The notes: generated from the letters alone by a model not told the origin. A DNA stretch of 64,000 bases from Collinsella sp. An307 (GCF_002161805.1 NZ_NFIP01000001.1:186001-250000), one strand, 5' to 3'; numbered from the stretch's first letter, positions 42,179-50,728 are shown. A program made the numbers and translations.

Positions 42179-42379
42179 TGCGCACCCGATAGCGCAAGAT
42201 GCTATAGATAGCGGCGGCACGAGGGTATATGAGCCCGTGCCGCCGTCCGCCCGCCGCCTGCGGACGCTTGGCGAATGGTGCCCGGCGCCCGCAGGCGGCG
42301 GTGTTACGGTTAAATATGCGGGTGCGCCCGCACAGAAGACCCCGGCCGCTCGGTCGGGCACGACCCTTAAAGGAGACCC
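42179..42379. other. Gap between the acetate kinase genes with two hairpins
   Basis: GGCGGCACG (42213-42221) pairs with CGTGCCGCC (42236-42244), and CGCCGCCTGCGG pairs with CCGCAGGCGGCG further right. Neither is followed by a T run, so either a weak terminator or mRNA-stabilising structures between the two genes. TTAAATATGC near 42311-42320 may be a promoter for the second kinase. Confidence 0.4.
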
Positions 42380-43558
42380 ATGAACGTCCTCGTTGTGAAC
42401 GCCGGCAGCTCGAGCCTCAAGTACCAGCTTCTCGATACCGAGACGCGCGAGATCGCGACCAAGGGCAACTGCGAGCGCATCGGGCTCGACCGTGGCATCT
42501 TCACCCACACCGACCCCTCGGGAGAGAAGGTCGTGGAGGACGCGCTTTTCCCCGATCACAAAGCAGCTATCGACCGCGTCCTCAAGACGCTCGACGCCGA
42601 GGGCCACACCTTTGAGGGCATCGGCCACCGCATCGTGCAGGGCGGTTGGTACTTCGATGACTCCGCGCTTGTGACCGACGACGTCATGGCAAAGATCTTG
42701 GAGGTCGCACCCCTCGCGCCCCTGCACAACTACGGCGAGGCCGCGGCCATCGACGCCTGCCGCGCGCGCTACCCCGAGATTCCCAACGTTGCCGTTTTCG
42801 ATACGTCGTTCCACATGTCCATGCCCGAGGTCGCCTACACCTACGCCCTTCCCAAGGACGTGTGCGAGAAGTATCACATCCGCAAGTACGGCGCCCACGG
42901 CACGAGCCACCGCTACGAGTGGATGGTCGCCAAGGAGATGCTCGGCGATTTCTGCCACCGCCTGCTGTCGTGCCACCTCGGCAACGGCGCGTCGCTCTGC
43001 GCGATTGAGGACGGCGTGTGCCGCGACACCACGATGGGCCTCACGCCGCTCGACGGCCTCATGATGGGCACCCGCTGCGGCTCCATCGACCCGGCCACCG
43101 TCTGCTACCTCCAGCGCGAGGGCGGCTACACCTATGACGAGGTCGACGAGATGATGAACAAGCAGTCCGGCCTGCTCGCGGTATCGGGCATCTCGAGCGA
43201 CGCGCGCGACATCCGCAACGGCGCCAACCACGGTGACGAGAACTGCCTGCTCGCCTTCGACATGTTTGCCTACAAGGCGATGCTCCAGGCGGCTTCCATG
43301 ATCGCCTCCATGGCGGGCGTGGACACCATCACCTTCACGGCGGGCATCGGCGAGAACGACTGGACTATCCGCCAGGCGTTCTGCGAGTGCTTCGACTGGC
43401 TCGGCGTGCGCATCGACCGCGAGCGCAACCAGGCAGCCGTGGGCGCAGGTCCTCAGGTCATCAGCGCCGCCGGCTCGCCCGTGACCGTTATGGTCATCCC
43501 CACCGATGAGGAGTACATGATTGCGCTCGACGTGAAGCGTCTGGTTGAGGGCGCATAG
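42380..43558 (+). CDS. ackA: Acetate kinase, copy 2
   Basis: A 392-residue acetate kinase with all key residues: NAGSSSLKYQLLDTE, GIGHRIVQGGWYFDDS, VAVFDTSFHMSMP, GAHGTSHRYEWM (His177 kept), CHLGNGASLCAIEDG, TMGLTPLDGLMMGTRCGSID, FTAGIGENDWT, IPTDEEYMIALDV. It is a paralogue of copy 1 just upstream; some stretches, such as the one around GTRCGSIDPATVCYL, are nearly identical in DNA, which suggests occasional gene conversion. AAAGGAG precedes ATG 42380. Phosphotransacetylase is encoded 860 bases downstream on the other strand. Confidence 0.93.
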   Translation: MNVLVVNAGSSSLKYQLLDTETREIATKGNCERIGLDRGIFTHTDPSGEKVVEDALFPDHKAAIDRVLKTLDAEGHTFEGIGHRIVQGGWYFDDSALVTDDVMAKILEVAPLAPLHNYGEAAAIDACRARYPEIPNVAVFDTSFHMSMPEVAYTYALPKDVCEKYHIRKYGAHGTSHRYEWMVAKEMLGDFCHRLLSCHLGNGASLCAIEDGVCRDTTMGLTPLDGLMMGTRCGSIDPATVCYLQREGGYTYDEVDEMMNKQSGLLAVSGISSDARDIRNGANHGDENCLLAFDMFAYKAMLQAASMIASMAGVDTITFTAGIGENDWTIRQAFCECFDWLGVRIDRERNQAAVGAGPQVISAAGSPVTVMVIPTDEEYMIALDVKRLVEGA

Positions 43559-43579
43559 GACACCTGTAATCATGGTGCA

Positions 43580-43628
43580 AAACATCTCATAATCATCTGC
43601 TAAAATGTCAGATGATTATGAGATGTTT
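43580..43628. promoter_or_regulatory. Palindromic operator of the toxin-antitoxin pair
   Basis: Twenty bases (43580-43599, core AACATCTCATAATCATCTG) are repeated inverted and without mismatch at 43609-43628. The nine-base centre contains TAAAAT (43601-43606), a likely -10 box. The right arm touches the GGAGG ribosome-binding site of the antitoxin gene. Typical autoregulatory site. Confidence 0.75.
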
Positions 43629-43640
43629 GGAGGGACTGCC

Positions 43641-43931
43641 ATGGAGCCCATTTTTTCTATGACCAGCTTGCAGCGAAATCCCTCTGAGGTGAAGGCTGCG
43701 GCACGTGATTCTGTGGTGCGCATTACCGAGCAGGGTGCGGGTGCATATGTGTTCTGCAGCGAGGATGCTTTTGAGGCCCGTATCGCGCGAGAGCGCGATG
43801 ATGCGGCATACGAGGCTCGTCTTATTGAGGCGGTGGGGCGCGGGCTCGCCGATATCGATGCGGGGAGATACGTCACATCCGTTGACGAGGCGTTTGAGCG
43901 CGCCCGTTCTATGAGGAGAAAGAGTGCCTAG
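43641..43931 (+). CDS. Antitoxin, Phd/YefM-type
   Basis: A 96-residue protein. The N-terminal half, MEPIFSMTSLQRNPSEVKAA followed by VVRITEQGAGAYVFCSED, has the Phd/YefM beta-alpha DNA-binding pattern (V-x-I-T-x-x-G, Y-V-x-x-x-x). The C-terminal half is helical and charged (AVGRGLADIDAGRYVTSVDE), the part that should wrap the toxin. ATG 43641 is preceded by GGAGGG at 43629-43634; a longer in-frame start would read through the operator. The toxin gene overlaps the end by eight bases. Confidence 0.8.
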   Translation: MEPIFSMTSLQRNPSEVKAAARDSVVRITEQGAGAYVFCSEDAFEARIARERDDAAYEARLIEAVGRGLADIDAGRYVTSVDEAFERARSMRRKSA

Positions 43932-44193
43932 CGTCGAATTGCGTATCGCCGACGAGTTTGTGGAGGCACTGGCTGAGGTTTACTCTGAGCATGTACTCGC
44001 CGGCATTGAGATGGCGCTGAACAGCCTGAAATTGTTTCCAGAAAGCGGTTCTCCGCGGGTACGGCAGAGCTTAATTGCTCGATACGGCGAGGGATTGCGC
44101 CAGTTGGTCGTTTCGCACTTTGTGATCGTTTACCGCTATCGGAGCAATACTGTAGACGCCCTCGCACTCGTGTACGGACCTACGATTGTATAG
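43924..44193 (+). CDS. RelE/ParE-superfamily toxin
   Basis: An 89-residue protein with the ParE/RelE fold pattern: VELRIADEFVEALAEVYS (first strand and helices), LNSLKLFPESGSPRVRQSLI, EGLRQLVVSHFVIVYRYRS (the central strands) and VDALALVYGPTIV. RelE members cut mRNA on ribosomes while ParE members poison gyrase; the sequence does not decide between them. GTG 43924 overlaps the antitoxin stop, so production is coupled to the antidote. Confidence 0.82.
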   Translation: MPSVELRIADEFVEALAEVYSEHVLAGIEMALNSLKLFPESGSPRVRQSLIARYGEGLRQLVVSHFVIVYRYRSNTVDALALVYGPTIV

Positions 44194-44307
44194 CGCGTTC
44201 CTGAAGGAGCGTGCGCATGGGCACATTGCTAGAGAGTGGCTGGATTGCAATCGTCCTATGAGGGCGATAGCGAGGTTGGTCTGCCGCTCACAAGATAGAA
44301 AGCTGAA

Positions 44308-44390
44308 GGAGGCCCCGGAAGGATTCCTAAGCGAACATTCCGCAGCCGCGAAGCGGCGAGGACGTTAGCGTGGAACCTTCCGGGGCCTCC
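44308..44390. terminator. Nested hairpin between toxin and pta
   Basis: GGAGGCCCCGGAAGG (44308-44322) and CCTTCCGGGGCCTCC (44376-44390) pair perfectly over 15 bp. Inside, GCCGC-GAA-GCGGC (44345-44357) makes a second stem, and GCGAAC/GTTAGC a near-match third. No T run. It separates converging genes and resembles the structure at 30751-30832. Confidence 0.55.
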
Positions 44391-44419
44391 GATCGGTTCG
44401 CGCTAGGACACAGCGGCTA

Positions 44420-45403
44420 TTACGCCATCTGTGCCTGGACGGCGGTGATGGCCACGACGCCCACGATGTCGTCTGCGGAGCAGCCACGGGAAAGGTCGTT
44501 CACCGGCTTGGCGATGCCCTGGAGAATCGGGCCGTAAGCCTCGGCGCGGCCGAAGCGCTGGACGAGCTTGTAGCCGATGTTGCCGGTCTCGAGGTTGGGG
44601 AAGACAAGGACGTTGGCGCTGCCGGCGACCGTGGACTCGGGGGCCTTGAGCTCGGCCACGGACGGCACGATGGCAGCGTCGAGCTGCAGGTCGCCATCGA
44701 TGGCGAGCTCGGGCGCCTTCTCCTTGGCAAAGGCCGTGGCCTCCTGGACCTTCTTGGCGGTGTCGCCGCCGGCGGAGCCCATGGTGGAGTAGGAGAGCAT
44801 GGCCACGCGTGGCTCCACGTCACCCATGAAGGTCTTGAAGGAGTTTGCGGAGGCGATGGCGATCTCAGAGAGCTCGTCGGAGGTCGGGTCGATGTTGAGG
44901 CCGCAGTCGGCAAAGACGAGCGTGCCGTCGGCGCCAAACTCGGGCGTCTGGGTGCACATGACCATGAAGGCGGAGACGAGCTTGGTGCCAGGCGCGGTCT
45001 TGAGGATCTGCAACGCCGGGCGCAGGGTGTTGGCGGTGGAGTGGCACGCGCCGGAGACAAGACCGTCAGCGTCGCCCATCTTGACCATCATGGTGCCGTA
45101 GTAGGTGGCGTCCATCATCTGGGCGCGCGCCTGCTCGATGGTGACGCCCTTCTTGGCGCGGAGCTCGGCGAACTTCTGCGAGTAGGCCTCGTGCTTGGGC
45201 GCGGTGGGGGAGGTCGGGTCGATGACGGTCACGCCCTCGACGTCGATGGTCGCCGGATCGCCCAGGATGACGAGGTTCGCCAGGCCCTCGGCCACGATCT
45301 TCTTCGCGGCCTCGATGGTGCGCGGGTCCTCGCCCTCGGGCAGGACGATCGTCTTCTTGTCCGCACGGGCAGCATCTTTCATACGGGTAAGGAAGTCGCT
45401 CAT
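44420..45403 (-). CDS. pta: Phosphate acetyltransferase
   Basis: Acetyl-CoA + phosphate to acetyl phosphate + CoA; partner of the acetate kinases. The 327-residue length is that of the short, single-domain enzyme. Seen: KKTIVLPEGEDPRTIEAAKK, DATYYGTMMVKMGDADGLVS (conserved M-x-x-x-G-D-A-D-G), GACHSTANTLRPALQILKT, VFADCGLNIDPTSDEL, RVAMLSYSTMGSAGGD, GDLQLDAAIVPSVAELKAP, NVLVFPNLETGNIGYKLVQR. All are family blocks. It is transcribed away from glf, and its -10 box overlaps the promoter region of that gene. Confidence 0.95.
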   Translation of the reverse strand: MSDFLTRMKDAARADKKTIVLPEGEDPRTIEAAKKIVAEGLANLVILGDPATIDVEGVTVIDPTSPTAPKHEAYSQKFAELRAKKGVTIEQARAQMMDATYYGTMMVKMGDADGLVSGACHSTANTLRPALQILKTAPGTKLVSAFMVMCTQTPEFGADGTLVFADCGLNIDPTSDELSEIAIASANSFKTFMGDVEPRVAMLSYSTMGSAGGDTAKKVQEATAFAKEKAPELAIDGDLQLDAAIVPSVAELKAPESTVAGSANVLVFPNLETGNIGYKLVQRFGRAEAYGPILQGIAKPVNDLSRGCSADDIVGVVAITAVQAQMA

Positions 45404-45517
45404 GTAAGCTCCTCGAAAACGCGCCCGACCGTGCGCATGCTGGCGTTTTGCCCGGTAGACACCGAATTTGCGGGACCAGCGCGCGCATGGTTGAGCTTTC
45501 CTTGTGTGACATTCCCT

Positions 45518-45542
45518 ATTATAGGCACCTGAGCGCTATAAT
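45518..45542. promoter_or_regulatory. Divergent overlapping promoters of pta and glf
   Basis: A consensus TATAAT lies on the plus strand at 45537-45542 and another on the minus strand at 45518-45523. The expected -35 region of each falls on the -10 of the other, so RNA polymerase probably cannot occupy both at once. Neither has a good -35 hexamer. Confidence 0.55.
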
Positions 45543-45622
45543 CGGTCTGATTATTCGGCCCTTGGCAGGGCTGGAACAGCGAATGAGGGGCCGGCGGTAC
45601 CGGCGCCTCGTGAGGAGCATCG

Positions 45623-46825
45623 ATGGATATCACATCTGGTCTGCCCGAGTCGTTCAACCCCGCTTCCTACGACATGATCGTCGTCGGCGCGGGATACGCC
45701 GGATCGGTCTGCGCTCGCCGCCTTGCCGAGAGCGCCGGCTTCCGTGTGGCGGTGCTTGAGAGGCGCGGCCACATCGCGGGCAACGCCTACGACTGCACCG
45801 ACGAGGCGGGCATCCTCATCCACGAGTACGGCCCGCACATCTACCACACCTTCGATGAGCGCGTGCACAACTTCCTGTCGCGCTTCACCAAGTGGACCGA
45901 CTACCAGCACAAGGTGCTCGCCAACATTCACGGCACGCTCATGCCTGTGCCCTTCAACCACACCTCGCTCAAACTCGCTTTTGGAGAGGTGCGCGGCGAG
46001 GAGCTCTACCAGAAGCTCGTGGAGGCCTTCGGCGAGAACAAGAAGGTCCCCATCATGGAGCTCCGCAAGAAGAACGACCCCGACCTGCAGGAGGTCGCGG
46101 ACTACGTTTACGAGAACGTCTTCCTCTACTACACCATGAAGCAGTGGGGCCAGACGCCCGATGAGATCGACCCCTCCGTCACCGGGCGCGTGCCCATCTT
46201 CATCGGCGACGACGACCGCTACTTCCCCCAGGCACCCTTCCAGGGCATGCCGGCCGAGGGCTACACCAAGCTCTTCGAGCACATGCTCGACCATGACCTC
46301 ATCGACGTCTACGTGAACGTCGACGCGCGCGACATCCTCGAGATCACGGACACCAACGTGCACGTCTGCGGGAAGTGCTACGGCGGCGAGATCATCTACA
46401 CCGGTCCCCTCGACGAGCTCTTTAACCTCGACCTCGGTGCGCTTCCGTACCGTACGCTCGACATGGTGTTCGAGACGCTCGATGTTGACCAGTATCAGCC
46501 CGTGGGCACGGTCAACTACACCACGAGCGAGGACTTCACGCGCATCACCGAGTTCAAGAACATGACCGGGCAGGTGGTGCCGGGCAAGACCACCATCATG
46601 AAGGAGTACAGCCACGCCTTTGAGCCGGGTAGCGGCCAGACGCCGTACTACGCCATCATCGACCCCGAGAACCAGGCGCTTTACGAGCGCTATCTGGAGC
46701 GCGTGCAGAACCTCACGAACTTCCACCCGGTGGGACGCCTCGCTGAGTACCGCTACTACGATATGGACGCGGTGACCGCCTCTGCCCTCGACCTGTCCGA
46801 CGAGATCATTGCGACCCATGCCTAA
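45623..46825 (+). CDS. glf: UDP-galactopyranose mutase
   Basis: Flavoenzyme turning UDP-galactopyranose into UDP-galactofuranose, the donor for Galf in surface glycans. A 400-residue protein with FAD fold MIVVGAGYAGSVCARRLAE, VAVLERRGHIAGNAYDC, HEYGPHIYHTFDERVHNFL, the substrate-binding YYTMKQWGQTPDEI, VTGRVPIFIGDDDRYF, and late ITEFKNMTGQVVPGKTTIMK and RLAEYRYYDMD. All key Arg/Tyr motifs are recognisable. GAGGAG precedes the ATG at 45623. The adjacent GT2 overlaps its stop and may be the galactofuranosyl transferase. Confidence 0.95.
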   Translation: MDITSGLPESFNPASYDMIVVGAGYAGSVCARRLAESAGFRVAVLERRGHIAGNAYDCTDEAGILIHEYGPHIYHTFDERVHNFLSRFTKWTDYQHKVLANIHGTLMPVPFNHTSLKLAFGEVRGEELYQKLVEAFGENKKVPIMELRKKNDPDLQEVADYVYENVFLYYTMKQWGQTPDEIDPSVTGRVPIFIGDDDRYFPQAPFQGMPAEGYTKLFEHMLDHDLIDVYVNVDARDILEITDTNVHVCGKCYGGEIIYTGPLDELFNLDLGALPYRTLDMVFETLDVDQYQPVGTVNYTTSEDFTRITEFKNMTGQVVPGKTTIMKEYSHAFEPGSGQTPYYAIIDPENQALYERYLERVQNLTNFHPVGRLAEYRYYDMDAVTASALDLSDEIIATHA

Positions 46826-47879
46826 TATGTCTGATACCAGCCACACTCTGTTCAAAATCTGCTCGTTCGGCATCCCCTGCTACAACTCCGCAGCGGATAT
46901 GGACCGGTGCATCACCTCGATCCTCGAGGGCAGCGGTTACGCGCCGGACGTGGAGATCATCATCGTGGACGACGGCAGCGTGGACGAGACGCCGGCCAAG
47001 GCCGACGACTGGGCGCGCCGCTATCCCGGTATCATCCGCGCCGTGCACCAGGAGAATGGCGGCCACGGCACCGCGGTGCTGACGGGCCTCAAGAACGCCA
47101 CGGGCGTCTACTACAAGGTCGTCGACTCCGATGACTGGCTCGACACCCAGGCGCTCGCCACGATGCTCTCGTGCCTGCGCGGCTTTGTGGAGCGCGATAC
47201 GCGCGTGGACCTCTTTATCTCGAACTACGTTTACGAGAAGGTCCACGAGGGCACGCACACCACCATCGACTACCGCTTTGCCATTCCGCGCAAGAAGATC
47301 ATCACCTGGAACGAGGTGGGCTACTTCCGCCCCGACCAGCACCTGCTCATGCACAGCCTGTGTTACCGCACCGACGTGCTGCGCGCCGGCGACCTGCCGC
47401 TGCCGCCGCATACGTTCTACGTGGACAACATCTACGCCTACGTGCCGCTGCCGCGCTGCAAGACGCTCTACTACGCCGACATCGACCTCTATCGCTACTT
47501 CATCGGCCGCGAGGGCCAGAGCGTGAACGAGTCCACCATGGTCAAGCGCATCGACCAGCAGTTCCGCATCACGCGCATCATGATGAAGGCCTACCACCTC
47601 TACGACGACATCGAGGAGAAGCCGCTCGCCTCGTGCATGATGGGCTACTTCACCATGATGATGGTCGTGTGCTCCATCTTCTCCAAGCTCGCGCACGACA
47701 AGAGCAAGGTGGACGAGGTCATCAAGATCTGGGCCGAGCTCAAGGCATTCGACAAGAAGATGTACAACCACGCCCGCTGGGGGCTCCTTGGCTTCTGGAC
47801 GAACCTGCCCACGCCCGTGGGCGAGAAGGTGTCGGTGGGGCTCTACCGCGCCGCCCAGAAGATCTTTAAGTTCAACTAG
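46818..47879 (+). CDS. Glycosyltransferase family 2
   Basis: GT-A glycosyltransferase of 353 residues: FGIPCYNSAADMDRCITSIL, IIIVDDGSVDETPAKADDWA, HQENGGHGTAVLTGLKNATG and KVVDSDDWLDTQALATML (D-x-D). The C-terminal half has a conserved DIDLYRYFIGREGQSVNEST and hydrophobic helices near MMGYFTMMMVVCSIFSKLA. ATG 46818 overlaps the end of glf; ATG 46827 is an alternative. The tight coupling with glf suggests use of UDP-Galf, which is inference. Ends before a strong terminator. Confidence 0.87.
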   Translation: MPNMSDTSHTLFKICSFGIPCYNSAADMDRCITSILEGSGYAPDVEIIIVDDGSVDETPAKADDWARRYPGIIRAVHQENGGHGTAVLTGLKNATGVYYKVVDSDDWLDTQALATMLSCLRGFVERDTRVDLFISNYVYEKVHEGTHTTIDYRFAIPRKKIITWNEVGYFRPDQHLLMHSLCYRTDVLRAGDLPLPPHTFYVDNIYAYVPLPRCKTLYYADIDLYRYFIGREGQSVNESTMVKRIDQQFRITRIMMKAYHLYDDIEEKPLASCMMGYFTMMMVVCSIFSKLAHDKSKVDEVIKIWAELKAFDKKMYNHARWGLLGFWTNLPTPVGEKVSVGLYRAAQKIFKFN

Positions 47880-47932
47880 GCGCTGATGGTTCCGCGCGGG
47901 GATGTGCCCGCGCCCCATATAAACCTGTATAC

Positions 47933-47955
47933 GAAGGCCCTCCGGGGCCTTCTTT
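47933..47955 (+). terminator. Rho-independent terminator after the glf-GT2 operon
   Basis: GAAGGCCC-TCCG-GGGCCTTC (47933-47952) forms a perfect 8-bp stem with a four-base loop, followed by TTTGCT. It closes the glf operon and isolates the PTS operon. Confidence 0.8.
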
Positions 47956-48110
47956 GCTATCCGGGTGAAACGCAAACGATTTGTTAGATATTGCCGCCGG
48001 TGCGCGGGGTATTGATTCGTAAACTTCCTTTCGCGCAAACCGTGCACCTATTGCATATGGAAACAATGTGGAGCGCGCCGTACAGTTGTAGTCAGAAGGA
48101 GGTGCATCCC

Positions 48111-50042
48111 GTGGCATCCAAGAACTACGAGCTCGTCAGCTTCATACGCGAGAGCGGCACGGCTTCCCCGGCAGAGATTGCCGAGCGTTTCTCCGTGGGT
48201 ACGCGCACGGTGTACAACCGCATCAACCGCGCCAACGACGATCTCACCGGTATCGCGCAGATCGAGCGTCGGGGCGAGGGGTTTGCCCTTGCGGTCGCTG
48301 ACGACGAGCGCTTTGCGGAGTGGTTGCGCCGCCGCGGCGACGCCCTGCGCACGGGGATGCCCACCACCTCGGCGGAGCGTGTTCGCTACCTGCTGAACGA
48401 TCTCCTCTTCCGCACGGACTGGGTTACGCTCGATATGCTCTCGAGCATCCTCTATGTCTCGCGCGTCTCCATCTCCAAAGATCTCCCGCGGGTTGAGGAG
48501 CGCCTCGGCGCCTATGGCCTCACGCTGGTTCGTAAGCCCCACTACGGCATCCGCGTGGAGGGCCCCGAGATCGGTCGCAGACTCTGTCTAGCGTCGCTCG
48601 TTACCGACGGCGGGGGAGAGGCGGGCCTCGATGCTCGCACGGCGCCCATCGCCCGCGCGGACCTTGACGCTATCTCGCAGTGCATCGATACGGTTCTTGA
48701 TGAGAACGATATGCACATCAACGCCGTTGCCTACCAGAACCTGCTCGTGCACATTGCTATCGCGCTTGTGCGCATCAAAGACGCCTGCTACCTGCCCGCG
48801 CAGGAGGACTACACCGAGCGCGTAAAGAAGTCCTCCGCCTATCCGGTGGCGGGCGCTATCGCGCGGGCTATTGAGGAGCGGATGGGTGTTGCCCTGCCGG
48901 AGGGCGAGGTCGCCTACATCGCGATCCACCTGGCGGGCAAGCGCACGCTGGACGTGTCTGTAGAGGACGCCGATGACGCAGCGCTCGTTATCTCCGACGA
49001 GGTGTGGGACGTGGTCTCGCGCATGCTCGAGAAGGTGTGGGAGGCGTTTCGCTTTGACTTCCGCGATGACCTTGAGCTGCGCATGAACCTCGCCAAGCAC
49101 GTTGCCCCGCTCGCGGTGCGCCTCACCTACCACCTGAGCTACAAGAACCCGCTTCTGGCCGACGTGAAGGAGCGGTTCCCCCTCGCGTACTCCATGGCGC
49201 TCGAGAGCGCACCGGTGCTTGCCGATGCGTACGGTGCGCACCCCTCCGAGGACGAGATCGGCTACCTGGCGTTCTCCTTCGCGCTTGCCCTCGAGCGCAA
49301 GCAGTCGGGCGCCGTGAAGAGCAACATCCTCGTGGTATGCGCCTCGGGGCAGGGTAGCGCGCGCCTGCTCGAGTACCGCTACCGCAAGGAGTTCGGCGCG
49401 CACCTCGATCGCATCATCGTCTGCGATGTGTCAGAGATCGACGAGGTCGACTTCAGCGAGATTGATTACGTCTTCACCACGGTGCCGCTCAACCGGCAGC
49501 TTCCGGTGCCCGTGCGCCTGGTGAAGTACTTCTTGGACGATGCGGACATCTCGCTTTTGAACGAGCTCTTCTCCGCACCCGTTGACAAAGGCCTCTCCTG
49601 CTATGACAGGCGTCTGTTTGAGGCGCACCTCGCCGCCGCCACGCCGGACGAGGCGATTGAGGCGCTCTCGGCGCTCGCCGCGACGGTGGAGGACCTGCCC
49701 GGTGACTTTGCCGAGCTCGTGAAGGAGCGCGAGCGGATCGCACCCACAGCCTTTGGCAATCTTGTTGCGCTCCCGCACCCCATGCGAGCGGTAAGTGCCC
49801 GCACGTTCGTGGCGGTGGGCTTGCTCGACGAGCCTGTCACCTGGGCGGGGCACGAGGTCTGGGGTGTCTTCCTCATCTCGCTCGCCACCGAGCGCGACCT
49901 CGACCTCAACGCGTTTTACCACACGCTCCTGAGGGTTCTTATGGACACGGACGCGGTCCGGGAGCTTTTGGAAGATAGAAGGTTCGAAACGCTGCTTGCG
50001 CTCGTACGCAAACAGCAGAGACGGGAGGTGGGAACGGTATGA
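48111..50042 (+). CDS. PRD-containing PTS-regulated transcriptional activator (MtlR/LicR type)
   Basis: A 643-residue regulator with, in order: a DeoR-type helix-turn-helix (about 10-45, ASPAEIAERFSVGTRTVYNR), an Mga-like HTH (about 85-150, LDMLSSILYVSRVSISKDL), two PRDs with phosphorylatable His (DMHINAVAYQNLLVHIAIAL; LAKHVAPLAVRLTYHLSYKN), an EIIB-like domain with Cys in VVCASGQGSARLLEYR, and an EIIA-like domain with His in VALPHPMRAVSA. The complete set of phospho-sites means that HPr and the cognate EII probably set its activity. GTG 48111 follows AAGGAGG at eight bases; the longer frame begins inside the upstream gap. It precedes, overlapping, the EIIB gene that it should control. Confidence 0.9.
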   Translation: MASKNYELVSFIRESGTASPAEIAERFSVGTRTVYNRINRANDDLTGIAQIERRGEGFALAVADDERFAEWLRRRGDALRTGMPTTSAERVRYLLNDLLFRTDWVTLDMLSSILYVSRVSISKDLPRVEERLGAYGLTLVRKPHYGIRVEGPEIGRRLCLASLVTDGGGEAGLDARTAPIARADLDAISQCIDTVLDENDMHINAVAYQNLLVHIAIALVRIKDACYLPAQEDYTERVKKSSAYPVAGAIARAIEERMGVALPEGEVAYIAIHLAGKRTLDVSVEDADDAALVISDEVWDVVSRMLEKVWEAFRFDFRDDLELRMNLAKHVAPLAVRLTYHLSYKNPLLADVKERFPLAYSMALESAPVLADAYGAHPSEDEIGYLAFSFALALERKQSGAVKSNILVVCASGQGSARLLEYRYRKEFGAHLDRIIVCDVSEIDEVDFSEIDYVFTTVPLNRQLPVPVRLVKYFLDDADISLLNELFSAPVDKGLSCYDRRLFEAHLAAATPDEAIEALSALAATVEDLPGDFAELVKERERIAPTAFGNLVALPHPMRAVSARTFVAVGLLDEPVTWAGHEVWGVFLISLATERDLDLNAFYHTLLRVLMDTDAVRELLEDRRFETLLALVRKQQRREVGTV

Positions 50043-50338
50043 GAAAGATCGCGCTGCTCTGCATTGCGGGCATGTCCACAAGCATGCTCGAGCTGAAGAT
50101 GGTGGACGCCGCCAAGAAGGAGGGCTACGCCTGCGAGATCCGCGCATACCCGCTGTCTGATCTGAAGAAGATTCCCGCTGACGTGGACATCGTGCTGCTC
50201 GGTCCCCAGGTGATGTACGAGCGGGACAACGTCGAGGCCAAGCTCGGCTGTCCCACGTACGCCATCACCATGGCCGAGTACGGCGCCATGGACGGGGCGG
50301 GTGTTCTCAAGAAGGCGAGGGAGGTGCTCCATGACTGA
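50039..50338 (+). CDS. PTS lactose/cellobiose-type EIIB
   Basis: A 99-residue phosphocarrier. LLCIAGMSTSMLELKMVDAA holds the phosphorylated Cys8 with the S-T-S-[LM] loop typical of the Lac/Chb family, and IVLLGPQVMYERDNVEAKLG is the second conserved strand. It accepts phosphate from EIIA and passes it to the sugar on EIIC. ATG overlaps the regulator stop; the next start overlaps its own end by eight bases. Confidence 0.93.
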   Translation: MRKIALLCIAGMSTSMLELKMVDAAKKEGYACEIRAYPLSDLKKIPADVDIVLLGPQVMYERDNVEAKLGCPTYAITMAEYGAMDGAGVLKKAREVLHD

Positions 50339-50702
50339 TCGCGACGAGCTGAACAGCATCAGCTTCCAGATCATCGCCGCGGTGGGCAGCGCCCGCAGCC
50401 TCTATCTGGAGGCGGTGCGCGCGGCCAAGGAGGGCAACCTCGTCCGCTCACAGGAGCTGCTCGACGAGGGCGATGAATGCTTTAGCCAGGGGCATCACGC
50501 GCACGCCTCCATCATCCAGCGGGAGGCGGCGGGCGAGCCCACGAGCATGACGCTCATGCTCACCCATGCCGAGGACCAGCTGATGAGCGCCGAGAGCATC
50601 GGCCTTGTGGCGCGTGAGTTCATCGAGGTCTACCGCGAGCAGCAGGAACTGCGCGCGCTTATTGGGCGTTTCTCCGTCGGGGCCACACCGACGGCGGCTT
50701 AA
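50331..50702 (+). CDS. PTS lactose/cellobiose-type EIIA
   Basis: A 123-residue three-helix protein: SFQIIAAVGSARSLYLEAVR, ECFSQGHHAHASIIQREAAG and LMLTHAEDQLMSAESIGLVA, with His79 in T-H-A-E-D-Q as the phosphorylation site by position. Length and the trimer-forming third helix match LacF/ChbA. ATG 50331 lies inside the EIIB end. Functions between HPr and EIIB. Confidence 0.93.
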   Translation: MTDRDELNSISFQIIAAVGSARSLYLEAVRAAKEGNLVRSQELLDEGDECFSQGHHAHASIIQREAAGEPTSMTLMLTHAEDQLMSAESIGLVAREFIEVYREQQELRALIGRFSVGATPTAA

Positions 50703-50728
50703 AGGCCATACAAAGGAAAGGAAGGGTC

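Noticed and set aside
40865-43585. A 906-codon open frame on the minus strand across both acetate kinase genes
   Set aside because: Pure shadow of GC-rich codon bias on the opposite strand; Val/Gly/His/Asp-rich with no domain, while the plus strand encodes two clear acetate kinases.
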